Below, in pieces: positions 7,957-15,493 of a DNA stretch of 48,995 nucleotides (within the stretch, counting starts at the first letter, position 1; each line of letters opens with the position of its first letter). Source of the DNA: CALMNV01 sp035688975. Lineage in GTDB: Bacteria > Actinomycetota > Actinomycetes > Actinomycetales > Dermatophilaceae. The notes below the pieces were generated by a model, which did no database searches, was not told where the DNA came from, and saw only the letters and a list, made by a program, of their open reading frames with translations. The translations under genes and the position numbers were made by a program. The DNA is taken from NCBI RefSeq assembly GCF_035688975.1, contig NZ_DASSMH010000142.1, positions 1 to 48,995 of the forward strand, written 5' to 3'.

Positions 7957-9267
7957 TCACGACCGCGGCCGCTCGTCGACGATCCGGCGCGCCTTGCCGA
8001 TCGAGCGCTCGATGGAGCCGGGCGGGCGCACCTCGACCCGGCACGTCGTGCCGATGTGCGTCTTGACCGAGTGCTCCAGGGCCCGACCGATCGCGTCCGC
8101 GTCCTCCGGGGCCAGCCGTGCCAGCGGCTCGACGAGCACGGTGAGCTCGACCATCCGCCCCGGTTGGCGCAGCACGCACTGGAAGTAGGGCGACAGCCGC
8201 GGCTCGGCGAGGACGAGCTCCTCGATCTGGGTCGGGAAGACGTTGACGCCGCGGATGATCATCAGGTCGTCGGTGCGGCCGGTCACCTTCTCCATCCGCC
8301 GCATGGCGGGCACCGCGGTCGTGGGCAGCAGGCGGGTGAGGTCGCGGGTCCGGTAGCGCACGACCGGCATCGCCTCGTTGGTCAGCGTGGTGAGCACGAG
8401 CTCGCCGCGCTCGCCGTCAGGCAGCACCTCGCCGGTCAGCGGGTCGATGACCTCGGGGTAGAAGGAGTCCTCCCAGAGGTGCAGTCCGTCCTTGGTCTCG
8501 GCCGCCTCCTGCGCCACGCCCGGACCCATGACCTCGGAGAGCCCGTAGATGTCGACGGCGTCCATGCCCGTGCGGGCCTCGATCTCGCGCCGCATCGACT
8601 CGGTCCACGGCTCCGCGCCGAAGATGCCGACCCGCAGCCGCGTCGTGGCGGGGTCGATGCCCGCGCGCTCCATCTCGTCGAGCAGGGTGAGGAAGTACGA
8701 CGGCGTGACGAGGATGACCCGCGGGCCGAAGTCGGCGATGAGCTGCACCTGCCGCTCGGTCATGCCGCCCGAGACCGGCACGACGGTGCACCCGAGCCGT
8801 TCCGCGCCGTAGTGGGCGCCGAGCCCTCCGGTGAAGAGCCCGTAGCCATAGGCGACGTGCACGACGTCGCCCGGTCGGCCGCCGGCCAGCCGGATCGAGC
8901 GGGCCATCAGGTCCGCCCACCGGTCGATGTCGCCGGCTGTGTAGCCGACGACGGTGGGGCGCCCGGTCGTCCCCGAGCTCGCGTGCAGCCGGGCCAGGCG
9001 CTCCCGCGGCACGGCGAACATGCCGAAGGGGTAGTTCCCCCGCAGGTCGGCCTTCGTCGTAAGGGGCAGCCGGGCGAGGTCCTCGAGCGAGCGCACGTCC
9101 TCGGGGTGGACCCCCGCCGCGTCGAACGCGGCCCGATAGTGCGCAACGTGGTCGTATGCCGCCCGCACCGTCTCCCGCAGGCGGCCGAGCTGCAGCGCGC
9201 GCAGCTCGTCGACCGACAGCGAGGGCAGGGCGGACCCGTCCCCCTTCCGGACCGGGCTCGTCGTCAT
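7957..9267 (-). CDS. paaK: Phenylacetate-CoA ligase
   Basis: 436 residues, typical for PaaK. The adenylate-forming signature SSGTTGRPTVVGYT is near residue 90. Further family blocks are YGLSEVMGPGV, RYRTRDLT and the C-terminal GRTDDLMIIRGVNVFPTQIE hinge region. It activates phenylacetate (or a related aryl acid) to its CoA thioester with ATP, the first step of the phenylacetyl-CoA pathway. Its ATG overlaps the stop of the ABC transporter ATPase (ATGA), so it is translationally coupled to that transporter. The ring epoxidase genes paaABCDE are not in this window. Confidence 0.95.
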   Translation of the reverse strand: MTTSPVRKGDGSALPSLSVDELRALQLGRLRETVRAAYDHVAHYRAAFDAAGVHPEDVRSLEDLARLPLTTKADLRGNYPFGMFAVPRERLARLHASSGTTGRPTVVGYTAGDIDRWADLMARSIRLAGGRPGDVVHVAYGYGLFTGGLGAHYGAERLGCTVVPVSGGMTERQVQLIADFGPRVILVTPSYFLTLLDEMERAGIDPATTRLRVGIFGAEPWTESMRREIEARTGMDAVDIYGLSEVMGPGVAQEAAETKDGLHLWEDSFYPEVIDPLTGEVLPDGERGELVLTTLTNEAMPVVRYRTRDLTRLLPTTAVPAMRRMEKVTGRTDDLMIIRGVNVFPTQIEELVLAEPRLSPYFQCVLRQPGRMVELTVLVEPLARLAPEDADAIGRALEHSVKTHIGTTCRVEVRPPGSIERSIGKARRIVDERPRS

Positions 9268-10091
9268 GGCCGCATCGTGGCGTCCGTCTCCCCGGCGCGC
9301 ATCCGGCTGAGGAACGCGCGCGTCCGGGCCTGCTGCGGGTTGCCGATGACGTCGGCGGGCGGACCCTGCTCGCAGACGACCCCGGCGTCCATGAAGACCA
9401 CGTGGTCGGCCACCTCACGGGCGAAGTCCATCTCGTGGGTGACGACGATCATCGTCATGCCGGCGTCGGCGAGGTCGCGCATGACCTTGAGCACGTCGCC
9501 GACGAGCTCCGGGTCGAGGGCCGAGGTCGGCTCGTCGAAGAGCATGAGCTTGGGGTCCATCGCGAGGGCCCGGGCGATGGCGACGCGCTGCTGCTGGCCC
9601 CCGGACAGGGCGCCCGGGTAGGCCGTCGGCTTGTCGGCGAGGCCGACCTGCTCGAGCAGCTGCAGGCCGCGTCTGGTCGCCTCCTGCCGGGAGGTCCCCT
9701 TGACCTGGACCGGCGCCTCGATGATGTTCTCCAGCGCGGTCATGTGCGGAAAGAGGTTGAACCGCTGGAACACCATGCCGATCTCCCGGCGCTGGGCGGC
9801 GACCTGCCTGTCGGTGAGGTGGTGCAGGCGACCGCCCTCCTCGCGGTAGCCGACGAGCTCGCCGTCGACCCAGATCCGCCCACCGTCGATGGCCTCGAGC
9901 TGGTTGATGCAGCGCAGGAAGGTCGTCTTGCCGGACCCCGACGGGCCGAGCAGGCAGACGACCTCGCCGCGGCCCACGTCGAGGTCGATGCCCTTCAGCA
10001 CCTCGTTGCCGTGGAAGCTCTTCGTGACGTTGAGGGCGCGCACGAGGGGCTGGTCGGCGCCGGTGCGCGGTCCGGGAGCTGACGCGGTCAT
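9264..10091 (-). CDS. Polar amino-acid-type ABC transporter ATP-binding protein
   Basis: 275 residues from ATG 10091, whose A is shared with the permease stop. Walker A GPSGSGKTTFLRC, signature LSGGQQQR and Walker B LMLFDEPTSALDP are all present, as in GlnQ/ArtP-type ATPases. It powers the uptake system formed with the permease and lipoprotein upstream. A longer reading frame that continues upstream is not supported because it overlaps the permease out of frame. The stop overlaps the paaK start, so the transporter and a CoA ligase share a transcript. Confidence 0.93.
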   Translation of the reverse strand: MTASAPGPRTGADQPLVRALNVTKSFHGNEVLKGIDLDVGRGEVVCLLGPSGSGKTTFLRCINQLEAIDGGRIWVDGELVGYREEGGRLHHLTDRQVAAQRREIGMVFQRFNLFPHMTALENIIEAPVQVKGTSRQEATRRGLQLLEQVGLADKPTAYPGALSGGQQQRVAIARALAMDPKLMLFDEPTSALDPELVGDVLKVMRDLADAGMTMIVVTHEMDFAREVADHVVFMDAGVVCEQGPPADVIGNPQQARTRAFLSRMRAGETDATMRP

Positions 10092-11035
10092 CAGGCCCCT
10101 CCCGCGCCTGCCGGGCGCGCCACACGCCTGGTGGCACCGGGCGCGCCGAAGCCGCGACCGAAGCGCTTCTCGAGGTAGTACTGCCCGACCATGAGCACCG
10201 AGCCGACGATGAGGTACCACGCGGTGACGGCCACGAAGGACGGCATGATCTGCAGCGTCCGGGTGCCGATGGCGCGGGTCTGGTAGAAGAGCTCGGTGAT
10301 GACGGGGATCGCCGAGAGCAGCGAGGTGTCCTTCACCATGGCGATCGTCTCGTTGCCGGTCGGGGGCACGATGACGCGCATCGCCTGCGGCAGCACGATC
10401 CGGCGCATCGTCTGGCCGCGGCTCATGCCGAGTGCCTGGGCGGCCTCCGTCTGGCCCTTGTCGACCGAGATGATGCCGGCGCGGGCGATCTCGGCCATGT
10501 AGGCCGCCTCGGAGAGCCCGAGGCCGACGATGCCGGCCAGCAGCGTGCTCGAGAACTGGTTGACGTCGAGGGTGAAGAAGGTGAAGTCGGTCCGCAGACC
10601 CAGGAGCGAGGCGAGCTGCTGCCCGAAGGGCACCCCGAAGTCGAGCTCGTTGTAGAGGAAGCCGACGCCGCTGCCGATCATGGCGAGGAGCACGAGCCGC
10701 GGTATGCCGCGGAAGAACCACGTGTAGATGAACGACGTGCCGCGCAGCACCGGGTTGTCAGACAGCCGCATGATCGCGACGAGGACCCCACCTACCACGC
10801 CGATGGCCATGGCGCCGAGGGTGCCGATGATGGTGCCCTTCCAGAGGCCCTCGAGGACGGGCGTCTGGTTCATGATCTCGAGCGCGGTGCCGAAGTCCCA
10901 GCGCTCGTTCGTCAGGAACGAGCTGAGCAGCATGGCCACGACCACGACGATTCCCGCGAGGGCCACCCACCGCCACGGGTGCCGGACGGGCCGGGCGTCG
11001 ATGGCGCCCGGCCGGTCCGCTGCCGACGTGGACAC
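10091..11035 (-). CDS. Polar amino-acid-type ABC transporter permease
   Basis: 314 residues assuming the GTG at 11035, two bases after the stop of the binding-protein gene; no good ATG is nearby. It has about five hydrophobic helices and the inner-membrane permease EAA-like loop (SVDKGQTEAAQALGMSRGQ), followed by IVLPQAMRVIVPPTGNE, characteristic of the HisM/GlnP family. The conserved RGIPRL segment is encoded with a rare ATA codon inside a GTATGCCG octamer. It forms the membrane channel of the same importer. Confidence 0.92.
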   Translation of the reverse strand: MSTSAADRPGAIDARPVRHPWRWVALAGIVVVVAMLLSSFLTNERWDFGTALEIMNQTPVLEGLWKGTIIGTLGAMAIGVVGGVLVAIMRLSDNPVLRGTSFIYTWFFRGIPRLVLLAMIGSGVGFLYNELDFGVPFGQQLASLLGLRTDFTFFTLDVNQFSSTLLAGIVGLGLSEAAYMAEIARAGIISVDKGQTEAAQALGMSRGQTMRRIVLPQAMRVIVPPTGNETIAMVKDTSLLSAIPVITELFYQTRAIGTRTLQIMPSFVAVTAWYLIVGSVLMVGQYYLEKRFGRGFGAPGATRRVARPAGAGGA

Positions 11036-11037
11036 GA

Positions 11038-11943
11038 TCAGGGGTTGACGGCGAAGTCGGTGATCGCGCCCGCCTCCACCGCGTACTTCTTCAGGGCCGC
11101 CTCGTAGCTGCCGTCCTTCTGGGCGGCCTTCAGCGCCTCGACGATCGCGTTGGCGAACTCGGTCTGGTCCTTGGGCAGGACGTAGCCGTACGGCGCCGAG
11201 TCGTAGATGTCGCCGAGCGCCTCGAGCCGGCCGGTCTTCTTGATCGCGTAGAGGCCGACGGGCGAGTCCGCGAGCATGGCGTCCGACTTCCCGCTGGCGA
11301 CGTCGGCCGTGACCTGGTCCTGGCCCTCCTGGACGATCATGGTGATGGCGGGCTTGCCGGCGTCGGTGCACTTCTTGCTGCGCGCCGTGAGGTCATCGAG
11401 CTGCACGGTGCCCTTCTGGACGCCGATGTTCTTGCCGCAGGCGCCCTCGATGGTGACGCCCTTGGGGTTGCCCTTGGGCACCACCCACTGCGTGCCGGCC
11501 TTGTAGTAGCTGACCATGTTGACCTGCTTCTTGCGGTCCTCGTTGATGGTGAAGCTCGAGACGCCGATGTCGTACTTGCCGCCGGTCACGCCGAGGATGA
11601 TCGAGTCGAACCCGGCGGGCCGGTAGTCCGCCGTCACACCGAACTTCGCGGCCACGGCGTTGAAGATGTCGACGTCGAAGCCCTCGACCGTCTTGCCGTC
11701 GCCCGCGAGCATCTCGTTCGGGGCGTAGGTGGGGTCGATGCCGACGATGATCTTGCCCGCGGCCTTGATCTTGGCCGGGAGCTTCGCGACGAGGGCCGGG
11801 TCGGCCCCGCCTCCCGTGGCGCTCGATCCCGGGGCCGGCGCGGACCCGGCGGGGGTCGAGGTGAGCGAGGACGAGCCGCATGCCGTCAGGGTCAGGCCAG
11901 CGGCCACGCAGCCGGCAACGGCGATCAGGGACACGCGGCGCAT
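11038..11943 (-). CDS. Family 3 extracellular solute-binding lipoprotein
   Basis: 301 residues from ATG 11943, with a lipoprotein signal peptide ending in LTLTACGSS (lipobox LTAC near residues 19-22). The mature part is a family 3 periplasmic-type binding protein: IIVGIDPTYAPNEM, GFDVDIFNAVAAKFG and a KYDIGVSSFTINEDRKKQV block. Such proteins deliver polar amino acids to the cognate permease. Because the operon ends with paaK, the true ligand might be an aromatic acid or an amino acid precursor; this is inference. A longer open frame upstream lacks any family similarity. Confidence 0.93.
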   Translation of the reverse strand: MRRVSLIAVAGCVAAGLTLTACGSSSLTSTPAGSAPAPGSSATGGGADPALVAKLPAKIKAAGKIIVGIDPTYAPNEMLAGDGKTVEGFDVDIFNAVAAKFGVTADYRPAGFDSIILGVTGGKYDIGVSSFTINEDRKKQVNMVSYYKAGTQWVVPKGNPKGVTIEGACGKNIGVQKGTVQLDDLTARSKKCTDAGKPAITMIVQEGQDQVTADVASGKSDAMLADSPVGLYAIKKTGRLEALGDIYDSAPYGYVLPKDQTEFANAIVEALKAAQKDGSYEAALKKYAVEAGAITDFAVNP

Positions 11944-12299
11944 TTCGGGGACGTCCTTCCGGGAGGTGCGCAGCCGGCGAGGAGGGGTCCGGCTGAGTCG
12001 GGATGAGCCGATCCTTCCACTGATGGGTGGCGCCGGCACCCACCACCCGGGATCGTTCGCGGATCGCGACCTCCCGGAGGCTACGGCGGAGATCCTCCTC
12101 GTGGACCGATGCGGGGAAATGGGTAGGAGTCGGGTACCGTACCTCGTGGTGGCCCGCCCAGTTCTGCCTCGGGCCGACCTCTTCTCGATGGATGCGCCCC
12201 CTCGTGGCGCGCCCGTCTCGTCGATTCGCTCTTGCGCCGCGACCCAGTGCCGGTTCGCGCCGGGCAGAACGACCCCTTCCCATCTCTGGAGTCCCACCT
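11944..12299. other. Divergent intergenic region between the binding protein and the helicase
   Basis: 356 bases without a supported gene. It must carry the promoters of the transporter-paaK operon (minus) and the DEAD-box helicase (plus). Visible structure includes a hairpin TGGGTG/CACCCA near 12024-12043 and a small palindrome GGTACCGTACC near 12135. No recognised riboswitch was found. The helicase has a ribosome site (CTGGAG) about 9 nt before its GTG, so it has an untranslated leader of unknown length. Confidence 0.5.
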
Positions 12300-13805
12300 G
12301 TGTCCACCGACACCACCTTCGCCGCGCTCGGCGTGCCCACCGTCCTTGCCGACCTCCTCGCCGCGGACGGCATCACGGTCCCCACTCCCATCCAGGCTGC
12401 GACGCTGCCCGACTCGCTCGCCGGCCGCGATGTGCTCGGCCGGGGCCGCACGGGCTCGGGCAAGACCTACGCCTTCCTGCTGCCGCTCCTGACCCGCCTC
12501 GCGCAGGCACCGGCCCCCCGGCAGGCGCGCCGCCCGAGGGCGCTCATCCTCGCGCCGACGCGCGAGCTGGTGACCCAGATCGACACCGCCATGGCACCCC
12601 TCGCCAAGGCCCTGGGCCTGACCACGCGGACCGTCTTCGGGGGCGTCGGCCAGGGTCCGCAGGTGCAGAGCCTGCGGGGCGGCGTGGACATCGTCGTCGC
12701 CTGCCCGGGGCGTCTGGAGGACCTCATGGGCCAGGGCCACGCGGTGCTCGACCGCGTCGAGATCACGATCCTCGACGAGGCGGACCACATGGCTGACCTC
12801 GGCTTCCTCCCCGGCGTCCGTCGCATCCTCGACGCCACGCCGCGGACCGGGCAGCGGATGCTCTTCTCCGCGACCCTCGACGCCGGAGTCAACGTCCTCG
12901 TCAAGCGGTTCCTCACCCGCCCGGTCACCCACGAGGCCGACTCGGCGCAGTCGCCGGTGGCGAAGATGTCGCACCACGTCCTGCATGTCACCGCGGACGC
13001 CCACCTGCCCGTGCTCCTCGACCTCACGGCGGCGCCCGGACGCACCGTGGTCTTCACGCGGACCAAGCACCGCGCGAAGAAGATCGCCCGCCAGCTGAAC
13101 AGCTCCGGCGTGCCCGCCGTCGAGCTGCACGGCAACCTCAGCCAGGGCGCCCGCACCCGCAACATGGACCACTTCTCCACGGGCCGCGCCCAGACCCTCG
13201 TCGCCACCGACATCGCGGCGCGCGGCATCCACGTCGACGACGTGACGCTGGTCATCCACGCCGACCCCCCGGTCGAGCACAAGGCCTACCTGCACCGCTC
13301 CGGGCGCACCGCCCGCGCGGGCAACGAGGGCACCGTCGTCACGCTGATGATGGACGACCAGGTGCGGGACGTGCGGGACCTGACGCGCAAGGCCGGCATC
13401 ACCCCGACGACCACCAGGGTCGCGACCGGCCACCCGCTGCTGGCCGAACTGGCTCCTGGCGAGCGCACCTTCACCGGCGGCCTCGTCCAGGTCGAGGAGC
13501 CGACCGCGCCCCGCGGCGCCTCCCGGGGCTCCGGGGGCGGGTCCTCAGCCGGTGGCGGCCGGGCCCGTGGCCGCGGTCGGGCCACCGGCGCTGGGTCGGG
13601 CTCGGGCGGTGGCACCGGGACGCCTCGTCGCGACAGCGCTCCCGCGGCCGGTGGCGCCCAGCGCCGCGGCGGGTCGGGGAGCGGCGGCCGCGGCGGCCCG
13701 CGCACGCCGACAGCCCGCACGGGCGGCTCGACGACCGTGCACAGCACGAGCACGGGCGGTGCCGCGGCCTTCTCCGCGGCCGGCTCCCGCCGCCGGGGGC
13801 GCTGA
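12300..13805 (+). CDS. DEAD-box ATP-dependent RNA helicase
   Basis: 501 residues from GTG 12300, chosen because of the GGAG site 9 nt upstream and the family-like N-terminus STDTTFAALGVP. The core motifs are complete: Q-motif (PTPIQAATLP), I (GRTGSGKT, about residue 49), Ia (PTRELV), II (DEAD, about 159), III (SAT), V (ATDIAARGIHVD) and VI (HRSGRTARAG). After residue about 400 it becomes a low-complexity Gly/Arg/Ser tail, typical of actinobacterial RhlE/CsdA-like helicases and likely an RNA-binding tail. Role: RNA remodelling and ribosome or RNA turnover at low temperature, by family. Its 3' end is partly duplicated. Confidence 0.95.
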   Translation: MSTDTTFAALGVPTVLADLLAADGITVPTPIQAATLPDSLAGRDVLGRGRTGSGKTYAFLLPLLTRLAQAPAPRQARRPRALILAPTRELVTQIDTAMAPLAKALGLTTRTVFGGVGQGPQVQSLRGGVDIVVACPGRLEDLMGQGHAVLDRVEITILDEADHMADLGFLPGVRRILDATPRTGQRMLFSATLDAGVNVLVKRFLTRPVTHEADSAQSPVAKMSHHVLHVTADAHLPVLLDLTAAPGRTVVFTRTKHRAKKIARQLNSSGVPAVELHGNLSQGARTRNMDHFSTGRAQTLVATDIAARGIHVDDVTLVIHADPPVEHKAYLHRSGRTARAGNEGTVVTLMMDDQVRDVRDLTRKAGITPTTTRVATGHPLLAELAPGERTFTGGLVQVEEPTAPRGASRGSGGGSSAGGGRARGRGRATGAGSGSGGGTGTPRRDSAPAAGGAQRRGGSGSGGRGGPRTPTARTGGSTTVHSTSTGGAAAFSAAGSRRRGR

Positions 13806-13833
13806 GCTGCTCCCGCCGCCGGGGGCGCTGAGC
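13783..13833 (+). repeat. 26-bp tandem duplication across the helicase stop codon
   Basis: A 25-base word beginning GCTCCCGCCGCC is present at 13783-13807 and again at 13809-13833. The first copy holds the last helicase codons and its TGA, so the second is untranslated. Looks like recent slippage or duplication. Confidence 0.85.
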
Positions 13834-13850
13834 GGCGTCGCTCAGGCGCT
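13824..13850. terminator. Probable bidirectional terminator hairpin
   Basis: Inverted arms GCGCTGAGC and GCTCAGGCGC separated by GGCGTC lie between the convergent helicase and thioesterase genes and include the thioesterase stop codon. There is one bulged base and no U-run, as is common in high-GC actinobacteria. Confidence 0.5.
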
Positions 13851-14258
13851 CGGCAGCGCGCGGGACCGACCGCGGAACTCGGCCACGACCTGAGCGTCCG
13901 ACTCGCGGGTCACCGTCACGTCGGTGATCCCGCTGCGGCCGTATGCCGTGCGCACGCGGCCGTCAGCGGTGAGGACGTCGCCGAGCCGGCTGGGCGCCGT
14001 GAAGCTGATGTCAGCTCCCGCGGCGACGGTGACCGCGCCGCGGGAGTTGCAGGCCAGGGCGAAGCACGAGTCGGCCAGGGCGAAGACGAAGCCCCCGTGG
14101 CAGATGCCGTGCCCGTTGACCATGTCGCCTCGGACGGTCATCCGCACGACGGCGTGGTCCTGCTCGACGACGAGGGCCTCCATGCCGAGCCCTCGGGAGG
14201 CGCCGTCGTCGGCCCACATCCTCCGGGCGAAGGCCACGCCGGCCGGCTCGGTGCTCAT
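13842..14258 (-). CDS. paaI: PaaI-type hotdog-fold acyl-CoA thioesterase
   Basis: 138 residues from ATG 14258, overlapping the paaH stop by 4 nt. The hotdog signature GHGICHGGFVFALADSCFALACN carries the conserved His-Gly-Gly and the downstream Asp used in catalysis, as in E. coli PaaI. It hydrolyses dead-end (hydroxy)phenylacetyl-CoA intermediates to free CoA, protecting the pathway. Coupling to paaH and closeness to paaN supports assignment to phenylacetate catabolism. Confidence 0.9.
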   Translation of the reverse strand: MSTEPAGVAFARRMWADDGASRGLGMEALVVEQDHAVVRMTVRGDMVNGHGICHGGFVFALADSCFALACNSRGAVTVAAGADISFTAPSRLGDVLTADGRVRTAYGRSGITDVTVTRESDAQVVAEFRGRSRALPSA

Positions 14259-15451
14259 CCGAGGCTCCCGTCCGTGAGGGCGGGGCTCGGCCGGTAGCGG
14301 CCCCCGGGGTAGGCCGAGTCCAGTCGGCGCAGCTGGTCGGCGACGACGTGCAGCCCGATCTCCCGTCCCCGGGCGATCGGTCCCCACGGGTAGTTGGCGC
14401 CGAGCCGCATGGCGACGTCGATGTCCTCGGCGGTCGCCTCGCCGCGGCGGACGAGGTCGACGGCCTCGTTGACGAGCATGGCGACCGTGCGGGCCAGGGG
14501 GTCGTGCTCGACGGGGCCGCCGACGAGTCGGGCGGCGAGCCGCAGGTCGGGCTCCTCGGACACGAGGGTGCCGTCGGCGGCATACGAGTAGACGCCCGAG
14601 CCGGACTTGCGGCCGAGGCGGCCGGCCGCCACGAGGTCGCGCTGGAAGGCAGTGGGCGCGTAGCGCTCGTCGCGTCCGGTCTGCTCCCAGACCGACGTGC
14701 CGACGGCGAGGTTGACGTCCTGCCCGATGAGGTCGGTCAGCTCGAACGGCCCCATCCGGAAGCCGCCCCGCTCCCGGAGGATCCAGTCGACCGTTGCCGG
14801 GTCGGCGATGCCGTCGTGCACGACGCGTTGCGCCTCGCCGTAGAACGGCCGGGCGACGCGGTTGACGATGAAACCGGGCGTCGACGCGCACCGGACCGGC
14901 GTCTTGCCCCACGCGCGCATGAGCCCCACCACGTGCTCGAGGTAGGCCTCGGAGGTGTCGTGGCCGTGGACCACCTCGACGAGCCGCATGAGCGGCGGGG
15001 GGTTGAAGAAGTGCAGGCCGAGCACCCGCTCCGGGTCGGGCACGGCCTCTGCGATGGCGGACACGTCGAGGCTGGAGGTGTTGGTGGCGAGGACCGTCGT
15101 CGACGGCTGGTGCTGGGCGAGCTCGGCGAAGAGGGACCGCTTGAGCGCCAGGTCCTCGGGCACGGCCTCGATGACCAGGCCGCACTCGGGGAGGCCCGCG
15201 AGGGACTCGCTGCCCCGGACCAGGCTCGCGATGACCTCGGCGTCCTCGGCGGGCAGGCGGCCCCGGTCCGCGAGCCGCGCCACGCTCTCCCGGACCCGGC
15301 CCACCGCGGCGGCTGCCGCTCCGGGCGCGACGTCGACGAGCGTCACGTCGTGGCCGGCGGCCGCCGCGACCTGGGCGATGCCCGAGCCCATCGTCCCTGC
15401 GCCGAGCACGGCGACGGGCGCTGGCGGGGACGCGGTGGCCTCGGAGTCCAT
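14255..15451 (-). CDS. paaH: 3-hydroxyacyl-CoA dehydrogenase (PaaH type)
   Basis: 398 residues from ATG 15451. The Rossmann NAD motif VLGAGTMGSGIAQ begins near residue 14, followed by VIEAVPEDLALKR and the family signature HFFNPPPLMRLVEVV. Two C-terminal 3HCDH domains follow, as in PaaH. It oxidises 3-hydroxyadipyl-CoA to 3-oxoadipyl-CoA in the phenylacetate route, though a 3-hydroxybutyryl-CoA role cannot be excluded. A CACAAT element six bases upstream of the ATG suggests a leaderless transcript, diverging from paaN over only 42 bp. Confidence 0.9.
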   Translation of the reverse strand: MDSEATASPPAPVAVLGAGTMGSGIAQVAAAAGHDVTLVDVAPGAAAAAVGRVRESVARLADRGRLPAEDAEVIASLVRGSESLAGLPECGLVIEAVPEDLALKRSLFAELAQHQPSTTVLATNTSSLDVSAIAEAVPDPERVLGLHFFNPPPLMRLVEVVHGHDTSEAYLEHVVGLMRAWGKTPVRCASTPGFIVNRVARPFYGEAQRVVHDGIADPATVDWILRERGGFRMGPFELTDLIGQDVNLAVGTSVWEQTGRDERYAPTAFQRDLVAAGRLGRKSGSGVYSYAADGTLVSEEPDLRLAARLVGGPVEHDPLARTVAMLVNEAVDLVRRGEATAEDIDVAMRLGANYPWGPIARGREIGLHVVADQLRRLDSAYPGGRYRPSPALTDGSLG

Positions 15452-15493
15452 GCCGCCATTGTGCCGGGCGGGCACGGCTCTAGCCTTGAGGGC
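15452..15493. promoter_or_regulatory. Overlapping divergent leaderless promoters of paaH and paaN
   Basis: The minus-strand -10 candidate CACAAT (15463-15458) lies 6 nt before the paaH ATG, and the plus-strand TAGCCT (15481-15486) lies 7 nt before the paaN GTG. With a gap this short each -10 falls where the other promoter's -35 should be, so both cannot be occupied at once. Confidence 0.6.

Noticed and set aside
8821..8900. Further octamer copies with one mismatch (for example CATGCCG or GTATGCGG words near 6843 and 37489)
   Set aside because: Near matches are no more frequent than expected by eye; only the exact octamer was counted.
12020..12160. T-box-like leader between the transporter and the helicase
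   Set aside because: GGTACC-like words are present but the conserved T-box antiterminator sequence and specifier stem are not.
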